Assembly: GCA_033720735.1 (NCBI GenBank)
Contig: JAWWBX010000056.1
Location: 1-18,613 of the forward strand
Length of the DNA: 18,613 bases
Direction: 5' to 3'
Source of the DNA: B8-G4 sp033720735
GTDB lineage: Bacteria; Bacteroidota; Bacteroidia; Chitinophagales; Saprospiraceae
In this document: one piece after another, positions 1-9,100 of the stretch
Position numbering within the stretch: the stretch's first letter is position 1
Layout of the letters: the number at the start of each line of letters is the position of its first letter
Translations under genes and position numbers: made by a program
The notes under the pieces: generated by a model
Databases searched by the model: none
What the model was told of the DNA's origin: nothing
The model's input: only the letters and a program-made list of their open reading frames with translations

Positions 1-2318
1 CCGTGGTAGCTCTCTCCCGTTGGCGTGACCACGATCACACCCTGACTTTGCACTTCCCTACCAGCCTGATGTCCGATCAGCAGCAAATGCTCCGAGGTAT
101 CGGTGAGCTCTCCCGCACGCTGGCCGATCATCAGATTGCTGCTGGCAGCGCTCTGTCGACCCGCCGAAGAGCCGACAAACAGGTTGTCGGAGCCGATGGT
201 ATTCCGACCGGCCTCGTGACCGATGTAGAGCACGCTCGTATCACTGGCTGACGATTCACCCGCATAGGCACCGACAAACACATTGTCAGACGACAGGTTT
301 TGGTAGCCGCTACGGTGGCCAATGGCCACATTTTGCTGACCGCTTGCATTGCTAAACAGAGCACTTGAGCCCACCGCCGTGTTGAAGTCACCGGACGTAT
401 TTGTAATGAGTGATGCATGTCCGACCGCCGTGTTGTTGTATCCTGAGGTATTGGACGTTAGGGTTTCGGCACCCAGGGCAGTATTGTAATACCCATCCGT
501 ATTCTGATACAGGGCCCAGTATCCCATCGCCGTATTGACCGCCCCGTTCACATTGGCAAGCAGTGTCTCATAGCCCACCGCCGTATTGTACGATCCCGTG
601 GTATTGGCGTAGAGGCTTTTTGATCCTATCGCGGTGTTGCGCCTCCCTTCGAAAGGATCCGAACTGCCGAGAGCGTTCCAGTACAAAGCGGAATCTCCAA
701 TCGCCACCAGGCACGAGCGATCCATACTTGTATACAAGGCAGCCACACCCACGGCCGTGTTATTCGATCCGGTGGTATTCTGGTACATGGCAAATCCGCC
801 ATGTGCAGTGTTATTTGTACCACTTGAATTGAAATGAAGTGCATACGATCCGCTGGCGGTATTCTGTGAGCCAGTCGCGTTGCCAGCCAAGGTCCCGTGC
901 CCGAGAGCAGCATTGTCCAGACCCGTTGTATTGGCATTCATCGCAAATGCTCCGAATGCCGCATTACGCTGACCGATCGTGTTGGCAAAGAGGGCATACG
1001 CACCGTGCGCAGTATTGTCTGATCCACTAGTATTCGAAAACAGAGCGGACGCTCCGGTCGCTGTATTGTAGGCGGCAAGGTTCTCGTAGAGCGCCTGGTG
1101 ACCTACGGCAGTATTGTACCAGCCCTCAGTGTTGGCAAACATAGCCTGGTTTCCACTGGCCGTGTTGTGCGATCCGGTAGTATTCGAAAACATTGACTGG
1201 TAGCCAACGGCCGAATTCATGCGACCGCTGGTATTGCTGAACATCGACTTTGAACCAACGGCAGTATTCTGCGTCGCATCTGCGGGGCTCATGGCGCCGG
1301 TCCCGTTAAAGAACAACGCAGAATCACCAATGGCCACCAGGTGACTGCGGTCTGAATTAAAATACAACGAACGCTCACCTACCGCGACATTGGCATCGCC
1401 TGTCGCATTAAAAAACATGGCCTGATATCCGTAAGCGGTACTTTTGGAACCCGTGGTATTGCTAAACATGGCAAGTCCTCCTCCTGCCGTATTCCCAGAC
1501 CCGGTGAGATTTTCTGCAAGGGCGAAAATCCCATCCGCAGTATTGAAGTCTCCATCCGTATTGTGAAGGAGAGCCCCTGCTCCTGTGGCCGTGTTATTGC
1601 TGCCCACTGTATTGTCGAAGAGTGCTCCGACCCCGAGTCCGGTGTTCTGGTTGCCGGTGGTGTTCCGGTACAAAGCCACTTTCCCCACAGCCGTATTTTC
1701 CCAGCCAGAAGAGTTGAAGGTCAGAGCGCTCAAGCCAATTGCAGTGTTGTTGTAACCTGCATCATTAAGAATAAGCGTTTGATACCCGACACCAACATTG
1801 TTGTTGCCGCTGGTATTACTGGCGCCTGATTGATGACCAATGAATACATTAAAGTTGGAGGTACCATCATCAACCTGCCCGGCATCCTTCCCAATGAACA
1901 CGGACTTGCCGGCGGCTTCCAAGCTAAATGTCTTGTCATCCATGGTAGCCACCTCCGTACCACCTGTTGTAAAGCGAATGATGTCTTCATCGGGCGCCGC
2001 TTCCACCTCGACGCGGGTATCGTAATCAGCGTCCCTCAGGCCGTTGGCGGCCGAGACCAATTCCGTCCACTGACCACCCACGTGGTACCAGAACGACCCG
2101 CTGGAAGTATCGAAGACCAATAACCCGTCAGCGGGCGCAGCGATTCCTACCCGCTGGGCAGTGGTCATGCAGGGGACGAGCATGCCTTTGGTGGTACTCT
2201 GAACATCCAGCATCGCGCTGGGGTCTGCCGGGTTGCCGGTGCCGTTGATCGCCACACCTTGCGTATGCCCGTCAATCCACAAGAGGAAGAGAGATGCCAG
2301 AAGGAGAAATGTTTTCAT
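1..2318 (-). CDS. Giant secreted NTAVG-repeat (YadA-head-like) surface protein, C-terminus beyond left edge
   Basis: The frame is open from the ATG at 2318 to the window edge (772 residues seen, no stop). Residues 1-20 form a signal peptide (MKTFLLLASLFLL, then a TQG cleavage region). Residues about 20-90 carry the Bacteroidota N-terminal pattern: PADPSAMLDVQSTTKGMLVP, then an AQR...APADGLLVFDT stretch ending in an aromatic FWYHVGGQWTEL. From residue 174 to 662 there are 28 head-to-tail units of the form NTAVGxxALxxNTxGxx, mostly 17 residues long. Residues 663-772 degrade to YadA-head-like IGHxAG/VGxxAG repeats. Relatives usually end in a coiled coil and a tail-fibre/S74-type C-terminus, which would lie to the left of the window. 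The likely role is an exported, beta-solenoid-like surface fibre or adhesin; this is inferred from repeat type. The gene is last in a three-gene leftward series, 60 bases after the BNR gene, with no terminator visible between them. Its ligand is unknown. Confidence 0.88.
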   Translation of the reverse strand, partial: MKTFLLLASLFLLWIDGHTQGVAINGTGNPADPSAMLDVQSTTKGMLVPCMTTAQRVGIAAPADGLLVFDTSSGSFWYHVGGQWTELVSAANGLRDADYDTRVEVEAAPDEDIIRFTTGGTEVATMDDKTFSLEAAGKSVFIGKDAGQVDDGTSNFNVFIGHQSGASNTSGNNNVGVGYQTLILNDAGYNNTAIGLSALTFNSSGWENTAVGKVALYRNTTGNQNTGLGVGALFDNTVGSNNTATGAGALLHNTDGDFNTADGIFALAENLTGSGNTAGGGLAMFSNTTGSKSTAYGYQAMFFNATGDANVAVGERSLYFNSDRSHLVAIGDSALFFNGTGAMSPADATQNTAVGSKSMFSNTSGRMNSAVGYQSMFSNTTGSHNTASGNQAMFANTEGWYNTAVGHQALYENLAAYNTATGASALFSNTSGSDNTAHGAYALFANTIGQRNAAFGAFAMNANTTGLDNAALGHGTLAGNATGSQNTASGSYALHFNSSGTNNTAHGGFAMYQNTTGSNNTAVGVAALYTSMDRSCLVAIGDSALYWNALGSSDPFEGRRNTAIGSKSLYANTTGSYNTAVGYETLLANVNGAVNTAMGYWALYQNTDGYYNTALGAETLTSNTSGYNNTAVGHASLITNTSGDFNTAVGSSALFSNASGQQNVAIGHRSGYQNLSSDNVFVGAYAGESSASDTSVLYIGHEAGRNTIGSDNLFVGSSAGRQSAASSNLMIGQRAGELTDTSEHLLLIGHQAGREVQSQGVIVVTPTGESYH
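333..1799 (-). repeat. 28-unit coding tandem repeat, period 51 bp (17 residues)
   Basis: Consensus NTAVGxxALxxNTxGxx, counted unit by unit. There are 25 units of 17 residues, two of 24 residues (both beginning LVAIGDSAL) and one of 16 (the unit with YENLAAY). The two 24-residue units lie exactly 630 bp (210 residues) apart, each preceded by a unit ending in DRS plus one residue and followed by NTA(V/I)GSKS. This gives a higher-order module of 12 units. Unit sequences have diverged at the DNA level, so this is an old array and not a recent slippage product. Confidence 0.9.
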
Positions 2319-2378
2319 GCTAAAGGATTTGCGGCCGATTGTCGGAAACATCAAGCCGGATACTTCTCAGAGGATTGG

Positions 2379-5015
2379 TCATTCATTCTTGGTCACGGAA
2401 ACTGGTTGCAACCCTATTCCCGGAGGTACCGCGAGGTCGACGAGCACCTGCAACCCCTCGGGTGGCACGCCACCCCCACACGGCCCGGTTCTGGCCTCGA
2501 AGAGCTGAATGCCGGCATGCGCCTGGAATCCTTCCGTCAGGATGACGCTGTTGGCGGCCTGGTAGATCACGTTGGTGGCAATCCCTCCGTACAGATCGCG
2601 GCCCGAGACGATATCGATGGCCGCCTGGTAGTAGCGATGTCCCTGTACCCCGCTTCCGGTGAGGGTGCCGTTGGTCAGAAACCAGTAGTTGGGGCAAGCA
2701 TCGTAGAGGTCGCTCTCCCAGATGCCCCGGCCAAATGTCCCGGCGCGCAGTTTCTGGGCAGAGGCATGGATCTCCAGGTCGCGAATGGGCACGACCGGCA
2801 GCCCGTTCCTGAAAGGCACCCAATCTCCCAGGGCGGCGTCCCGGTAAAAAACGCCGATATCCGTTCCCACATAGATGGCGTTGTCGTTGGTCTGGACGCT
2901 GTCATATGCGATGCAGTTGACCGGCACATTGGGCAGCGAACCGCTGACATTGGTCCAGCTGAGCCCGGCATTGTCCGAATAATAGACCTTCTGTCCGGCC
3001 GTGTATCCGGAAAGCGTCACCCACACCTCATCGGGATTACCATCGTCCACGGCAATCCGTGTGATATTGACGGCCATACCGGCCACTGGCAAAGTCGCGG
3101 TGATCTCCGTCCACCCGACTCCGATGCTGTCGGACCGGTAGATGTTGTTGCTTTTGGCTGCATAGATCCGGTCGGGGTCACTCGGTGCAATGGCCAGTGA
3201 CTGGATCGTGGCTAGCGTGATGGTGGTGACGGTGGGAGTCCATGAGCTGCCCCCATTGTCGCTGCGCCAGACCGTATCCCTGAAGCCGGCATAGATCCGC
3301 TGCGGGTTGATGGGATCCATCACCATCGGGGTCACCCAGCCACCATTGCTGTTGCCCGGTTTGATGGGGTTGTGGGTGAGTCCGCCATCCGTTGACTTGC
3401 GCAAGCCACCGTTTTGAGTCGACAGGTACAGCACATCCCAGTTGGAATGGTCGATCATGCAATCCATCCCATCCGCCCCGGCAAAGTGCCAGATGGTACT
3501 GCCCCCTGTCCACTTGTTGGTACCGTTGTCCTGGGTTCCGCCGATCATCAGGTTGGCGTTGCCTGGTACCCCTGCGATCCGGTAAAACTGCGTGGCCAGC
3601 AAGCCGTTGCTCCCCACGCTGCTCATGTCCTGCCAGGTCACCCCGTCATCGGTGCTCCGGAAAATCCCCCCATCCGAGCCGCACCACAGGGTGTTGTTGT
3701 CCTGAAAAACGAGTTCATGGATGTCTCCGTGCACGAACTGCGGTGCATAGCCGATGATCCAGTGTGCTACCAGCTGCAACAGCGTCCCACCGCCGTTCTC
3801 ATCGCGCCACAGGTTGATGCCGCCGGTGATCACCTCCTCAGCGTCATCAGGATCGATCGCGATTGCCAGGTCGTACGTCGCCTGGTCACAGCCACTTGCG
3901 CACGATGCATCTCCGGCCACCGAACCGTCAAGGATATTGGGTGTTGTGGTACGTACTGCCCACGTTTCGCCGCTGTCGACAGATCGGTACAACCCCTTGA
4001 ACGACCCCGTGGGACCGCCGGGACCGGCCAGGTAATACACATAGTCTGGGTTGTCGGGTGTCACGGCAATGGCAATGCGGGATTCTCCGGTGGGCAGTCC
4101 GCTGTCATATTCAGTCCACGTTGCACCGCTGTTGTCCGACCGGTAGAAGCGGTCATTCCGGGCTGCATAGACGACCGTCGGATTATCAGGCTTGAATTCG
4201 ATATCGTAGAAATTTCCGGCAAACACGGTATCCCAAACAGTGCCTCCATCCGTTGTTCTCAGCAAGCCGTCATTGCAGGCCACCAACAGGATCTGTGGAT
4301 TGTCAGGATGCATGACCAGTTTGTAGCCCCGGTTGAGCTCGGTGACGTCCCAGGTCAATCCGGTGTTTGCCCAGTTGAGGCCACCGTCCGTGGTTTTCAG
4401 CACCCCGATAGATGGAGTATGCGCACCATCTCCGTCGCCGGTCAGGATGTAAATGGTATTGGGCGATGTCGGATGTACTACAATCCCTGAGACGCCAATG
4501 CTCGGTATCCCGTCTGTGAGCGGGATCCAGTCCACCCCTGCGTTGGAGGTCTTCCAAAGCCCACCTGCGGGTGTTCCGGCAAAGACCGTATTAGGATCGC
4601 TGGGATGAAAGGCGATGACATTGACCCTGCCCAGGCCCGGATTGCCGCTGGTTCCCACGTATCCGTCGAGCGGAGCCAGTTGGTCCCAGGTGCCGCCGTA
4701 GACCTGCCCGCGCTGATCTGCAGGTCGGTGCGCCGATTTCTGATATGCCTTCCAGTTGAGAGCTGCGCAATTCGCAATCTCGCCGTTGGGTAGCAACCGG
4801 CGCTGCGTCGCATACTCCCAGCGCTTCCACTGTTTGTAGCCGCTGTGTTTGCCACGAGGATTGTTTGCAAACCATGCTTCCGCTTGTTGCTGAATCACGG
4901 CGAAATTGCGCGTTGAGGGAGTTTGCCAGATCGACCAGGGGGCGTTCTCCTGGCTTGCAAGCGGCCGGGGCAGCGCCAACAGCAAGAGCGGGATGCAAAC
5001 GAGGATTCTGTACAT
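2379..5015 (-). CDS. Secreted BNR/Asp-box beta-propeller protein with coat-hanger-type C-terminus
   Basis: The ATG at 5015 gives 878 residues starting MYRILVCIPLLLLALP, a clear signal peptide ending near LASQ. A GTG six bases upstream is possible but would overlap the previous stop. About residues 50-75 contain the KQWKRWEY segment typical of the N-terminus of this Bacteroidota family. At least ten Asp-box motifs follow (for example TTDGGLNW, SDNSGATW, SVDSGETW, STDDGVTW, SDNGGSSW, SDNAGLSW), alternating with HPxxPNTxxAG-type strands, so one or two propellers are expected. About the last 110 residues contain GSGVQGHRYYQAA, then ILTEGFQAHAG and FEARTGPCGG, resembling the '3-coathanger stack'/GCX C-terminal domain of exported Bacteroidota proteins, plus about 30 extra residues. 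No hydrolase catalytic site is evident, so a binding or scaffold role is as likely as glycosidase activity. It starts two bases after the stop of the upstream gene (TGAGCATG), which indicates translational coupling. Confidence 0.9.
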   Translation of the reverse strand: MYRILVCIPLLLLALPRPLASQENAPWSIWQTPSTRNFAVIQQQAEAWFANNPRGKHSGYKQWKRWEYATQRRLLPNGEIANCAALNWKAYQKSAHRPADQRGQVYGGTWDQLAPLDGYVGTSGNPGLGRVNVIAFHPSDPNTVFAGTPAGGLWKTSNAGVDWIPLTDGIPSIGVSGIVVHPTSPNTIYILTGDGDGAHTPSIGVLKTTDGGLNWANTGLTWDVTELNRGYKLVMHPDNPQILLVACNDGLLRTTDGGTVWDTVFAGNFYDIEFKPDNPTVVYAARNDRFYRSDNSGATWTEYDSGLPTGESRIAIAVTPDNPDYVYYLAGPGGPTGSFKGLYRSVDSGETWAVRTTTPNILDGSVAGDASCASGCDQATYDLAIAIDPDDAEEVITGGINLWRDENGGGTLLQLVAHWIIGYAPQFVHGDIHELVFQDNNTLWCGSDGGIFRSTDDGVTWQDMSSVGSNGLLATQFYRIAGVPGNANLMIGGTQDNGTNKWTGGSTIWHFAGADGMDCMIDHSNWDVLYLSTQNGGLRKSTDGGLTHNPIKPGNSNGGWVTPMVMDPINPQRIYAGFRDTVWRSDNGGSSWTPTVTTITLATIQSLAIAPSDPDRIYAAKSNNIYRSDSIGVGWTEITATLPVAGMAVNITRIAVDDGNPDEVWVTLSGYTAGQKVYYSDNAGLSWTNVSGSLPNVPVNCIAYDSVQTNDNAIYVGTDIGVFYRDAALGDWVPFRNGLPVVPIRDLEIHASAQKLRAGTFGRGIWESDLYDACPNYWFLTNGTLTGSGVQGHRYYQAAIDIVSGRDLYGGIATNVIYQAANSVILTEGFQAHAGIQLFEARTGPCGGGVPPEGLQVLVDLAVPPGIGLQPVSVTKNE

Positions 5016-5017
5016 GC

Positions 5018-6016
5018 TCACTGCTTTTCCAATTGGCGTACGCGAGATTCAAGCCGGGCGTTCTGCTCTTTGAGCTGCAGGATATACAGTGTGAGTTCTT
5101 CGATCTTCTGCATCAGCAGCTTTTGCATATCACCGATCATGATGCCGGTCTCTGCTATCGCTTCAGCTGAAGGCACACCTGGCAGGTGGCCATTGTCCTT
5201 GATCCATTGCTCGACGTTGTCCAGGTCCATCAGCGGATAGTCCTCCGCAAACACGAAGTCGGGCCATCCTCCGGAGTCCTGCACTTTCAGCTCCTCGGCG
5301 ATGATTTTGCCGTCAACGTTTAACGTATAGCCACTCGCAAACAGGAATGATCCGATGCCGATCGCATTGGTGTTGAGATTGACGACAACCCCTGGATTGA
5401 ACACGCTGTTGGTCAGATTGACATAGTTGCCGCTGGCATTGTAGTGCAACACACCCTCCTGATTGCCATTTTCCTGGAAAATGTATCCACTTGGTGTTGT
5501 TGGCGAGGTGGAGTTGAGGATATAGAACGGGGCGATACCACTCAACCGAATATTCCCGCCATCAACGTGCAATTTGTCTTGCGGATCCGTGGTGGAGATA
5601 CCCAGTCGGTCCTGGATGTATGTCTCTCCAGCAAAATAACCGGCCCAGTTGGTCACACCACCGGATGCATATCCGTAGACACCGACGCGGGTGCCGTCCG
5701 TCCCAAACGATGTCCCGTAGAGTCCATATGCCCAACCGGCATATGACCCCGCACTGGCTGTCGCATTCACCCCCATATATCCACCTGTAAACAACCCGCC
5801 ATAGCCCCATCCGTCGTTCGTGACAGAGTATCCGGTGACTGCGGGGACATCAGAGAATCCGGAGAAGGTGACCTGCGCACCCAGGATACCGAACGTCGAA
5901 CCCGGGTCACCCTCGACGTGCAGCCGGTAGGCCGGCACGCCGATCCCGATGCCGACATTCTGCGCCTGTACGCAGAGAGGGACGAGTAAGAGGCAAATGG
6001 CAAGTGCAGATTTCAT
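5018..6016 (-). CDS. Secreted tail-fibre-like protein with C-terminal S74-type region and coiled coil
   Basis: I chose the ATG at 6016 (332 residues), which places MKSALAICLLLVPLCVQAQ as the signal peptide directly at the start. An in-frame ATG at 6028 is also possible, and the frame stays open further upstream without family-like sequence. Mature residues begin NVGIGIGVPAYRLHVEG, the 'phage-tail-like' start common in Bacteroidota exported proteins. The middle is glycine- and tyrosine-rich (GYGGLFTGGY, GVYGYASGG). A second LGISTTDPQDKLHVDGG repeat follows. The C-terminus has FVFAEDYPLMDLDNVEQWI, then GHLPGVPSA, then a heptad-patterned helix to the end (LLMQKIEELTLYILQLKEQ). This is the conserved tail-fibre-domain region of Bacteroidota, related in position to intramolecular chaperone/S74 regions. 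Trimeric fibre assembly is inferred. It is the first gene of the leftward series and is divergent from the sensor kinase gene. Confidence 0.88.
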   Translation of the reverse strand: MKSALAICLLLVPLCVQAQNVGIGIGVPAYRLHVEGDPGSTFGILGAQVTFSGFSDVPAVTGYSVTNDGWGYGGLFTGGYMGVNATASAGSYAGWAYGLYGTSFGTDGTRVGVYGYASGGVTNWAGYFAGETYIQDRLGISTTDPQDKLHVDGGNIRLSGIAPFYILNSTSPTTPSGYIFQENGNQEGVLHYNASGNYVNLTNSVFNPGVVVNLNTNAIGIGSFLFASGYTLNVDGKIIAEELKVQDSGGWPDFVFAEDYPLMDLDNVEQWIKDNGHLPGVPSAEAIAETGIMIGDMQKLLMQKIEELTLYILQLKEQNARLESRVRQLEKQ

Positions 6017-6197
6017 GGATGTGATCATTGACTTGGGAGCAATATCCCCATCCGCCAACCACGCCGCCATGGCCATGAGTATGTGGCATGCCTCAACGAG
6101 CATCAGGCAAAACGTCCATGATCATGGTCCACCTACCGAATTCTCAATGCGTTTGTCTCGTTGCCGTACTTCAGTGATCTTTAGATGTTTGATACCC
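6017..6197. other. Divergent intergenic region between fibre operon and sensor kinase gene
   Basis: These 181 bases separate the two chosen starts and must hold the promoters for both directions if the chosen starts are right. I looked for the Bacteroidota pattern (TTTG near -33 and TAnnTTTG near -7) and found no convincing match in either direction. Neither start has a strong Shine-Dalgarno sequence. The kinase frame is open upstream to 5949 and the fibre-gene frame to 6103, so longer products would overlap. Their extra N-termini are not family-like and lie before good signal peptides. Confidence 0.5.
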
Positions 6198-9100
6198 ATG
6201 CACACGCCGCAACAACTGCTGACCAGATTCGCCGGATGGGGTCTCCTGCTCATCCTGCCAATCCCCGCGTGGGCCCAGTTGCACCAGAATCCGGTGATCA
6301 TTGACGAGGCGTTGCCAAGCACGTTTGTGACGGACATCGATCAGGACAGTTCAGGATTCGTCTGGATCGGCACCTACACCGGCCTGTGCCGGTATGATGG
6401 CGTGCGGGTGCGTGTCTTGCGCCACGACCCGGCCGATACCAGCAGTCTCCCTGGCAGCTACATCAGCGATATGATCTACGACCACCAGGCAGGGCTCCTG
6501 TGGGTGGGCACAGATCGGGGGCTGGCCAGCGTTGATATCACGAGTCTCAAGGTCATCCGGCACGCACCACCCGAGCACCCGGAGCTTGGTCGAAGGTCTA
6601 TTGGTAGCGTGACGCTGGACAGAAGTGGGAATCTATGGCTGAGCATCGCAAAGTACGGTGTCGCCACGCGCTCGCAGCAGGGTAGCTGGCACTGGAGTCC
6701 CGTACCAGATTCGCTGATGGCCCTTGACCCTATCCGTTATGGTGGCATCATGGACATCGCCGAATCCGCTGTTTCCCCAGGGACGATGTGGGTCAGCTGC
6801 GGCGCGGGGATCTATGCGTGCCGTCTGGGTGAGCCGCTGCACCGCCTGCACAGCTTTGCGGGCGAAGACCTGCAGAATACCATGTACAACAACCAGATCC
6901 GGACCATCCATCCGCATCAGGATGGAACACTGTACCTGGGGACCTGGTCCAACGGGCTGATCGCATATCGTCCTGATCCATCCATCCAGGGCGCTCGTGT
7001 GGTTCCCCTGAATGGCTACCATAAATACAGCAGCTATGGGGTAAATCCACCCATCCTGCAACATGAGGCATCCGCCCTGTGGGTCCCTACCCTGCGTGGC
7101 TCCTGCCTGTTTGACCTCTCACACAGATCATTTGACACTTGCTTCACCGTTGAAAATGCGGTCGGACGCAGCTTCACGTTCAATGTCGAACTGAGAGACA
7201 TGCAGGGCCGGTACTGGGCTTCATCTGAGTATGGCGTCTACCTCTTTGATCCGTTGAACAACCAGTTTGACCACTACACGTTTGACCCGGGAGACGAAGT
7301 GTATTCCTACGTGGGCGGATTGCTGGCTGAAGTGCCCGGGGAGGATCTGATCGCGACCACCTACCAGCAAGCTCAGGGCGTCTACCTGTTGCATCGGCCA
7401 TCAAGAACATGGACGCTGGCACGTCCTGAAGGTGCAGGGGCACGGACCATCTTCCGGGGTGAAGAACTGGTTGCTCTCCCGGATGGTCGCCTCGTCGTGC
7501 TGGAACGACAAGCCATCTACCTGCTGGACGCCAGGGTTGGAACACTGGAAAGGCTGCGGACTTCGCTCGATGATCTCAATGTGCTGTGGAAAAGTATGAC
7601 CGTCGATGACGATGGCGTGTGGTGGCTCGGAACGGTTCAATCGGGAGTGATCCGCTACGATCCCGGGAGTCGTGAGGTCAGGATCTATCGCGATCAGTTC
7701 CAGGGAGATAGCCTCCCCTGGCCAGTCGCCATCGATGACCTGTATTGTGACGGCGACAACAACATCTGGGTGCGCAAGGCCTTCGGCTATGCAGTCATTC
7801 CGCGCAGTGATGATCAGGTTGTGAATGTGCAGGAGATCGGCGGTCAGAATATTGAATGCACACCCTTTGCAGAAGACCCATATGGAAACGTCTGGTTTGC
7901 GGTGGCGGGCCAGGGGCTGGTCATGACATCAGCGGAAACCGCAACGTTCCGTCCCCATCGCATCCTGGGCAGTGAGGCTGGTGTCGTCAATACCGATATC
8001 AGGGCCCTGGCCTTTGACCGGGATGGCCTGCTGTGGATGATCACCGGATCCGGCATGCAGTCGTTTGATCCGCACACCGGCTACAGCCGTCAATTCACGG
8101 CTGCAGATGGCCTGGTGACCTTCGACCCGATGTTCAACCGCAATCCGATGGTCCTGACGCACCTCAAACCCCTGTCGACGGGGGGCATGGCCTATGCGCC
8201 GCGGGGCGGCTTCAGTCAGTTTGATCCAGGGGCGATCGCGATCAACCGCGAGATACCACAGCCGTACGTGTTTTCCGTCAAGTCAGCACATGGTGCTTTG
8301 GATGTCGGCAATGCACAGGTAACGGTACCGCAGACGGGGCTGCCGGTCACCGTGTCCCTGTCGGCTTTGGGCTTTTCACAAAGTGCACAAACGCGGTTCG
8401 AATACAGCCTGGATACCGTCACACAAGGATGGCAGCCGGCACCGGATGGCAATGTTACCTTCGGAGCCTTGCAACCTGGCACATACCGCCTGTTTTACCG
8501 GGCCGTAAATCACCACGGCCTGATCTCTCCAGCCCGGCTATTTACCTTCCGTGTCAGTGTGCCCTGGTGGCGGTCGCTTTGGTTTTACGCATCGCTGGTC
8601 TTGTTGGCAGGGACCGGGCTGCTTGGATTGCTCTCATGGCGTCGCAAACAACGGGAGCGCCTGACGGCCAAGGAAAATGAGGTACAGCTCTTGCTGGCCA
8701 GCCTTGAAAGCCGTGCCCTGCGTGCCCAGATGAATCCGCATTTCCTGTTTAATATTTTCAATACGATCCAGGAACTGATCCTGACAGGCGACAATGAGAT
8801 GGCGTACGAATACACCTCAAAGTTCTCCAAACTGCTGCGGATGATCCTCGACAACGCCTCCAAAGAGGAGATCACACTGGAGCACGAAGTCGAGTTCCTC
8901 GACCTTTACCTGCAGCTTGAATCGTTGCGTTTTGACGATGCCTTCTCGTACGATATCGAGCTGGAAGCGGGCCTGGAGCATATGCATATTCCGGTATTCC
9001 TGATGCAGCCGCTGGCCGAGAATGCCATCCGCCACGGACTGTTGCCAAGCAAGGGTGACAAGCGCCTTGAGATCAGCTTTGTTTCGTCCGACCAGGGACT

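Noticed and set aside
333..1799. CRISPR-like regular spacing (51 bp) of short repeats
   Set aside because: Repeats are directly adjacent, diverged in DNA and conserved as protein; the period is one 17-residue unit within an open frame.
3414..4490. Open frame of 358 codons on the plus strand opposite the Asp-box propeller gene, and a similar 313-codon frame at 2259-3200
   Set aside because: Both are antisense shadows of a strongly supported gene; their products show no family motif, signal peptide or helix pattern.
6017..6197. Bacteroidota-type promoter (TTTG / TAnnTTTG) for the sensor kinase
   Set aside because: A TTTG occurs at 6152-6155 and another TTTG further down, but spacing and the TA element do not fit.
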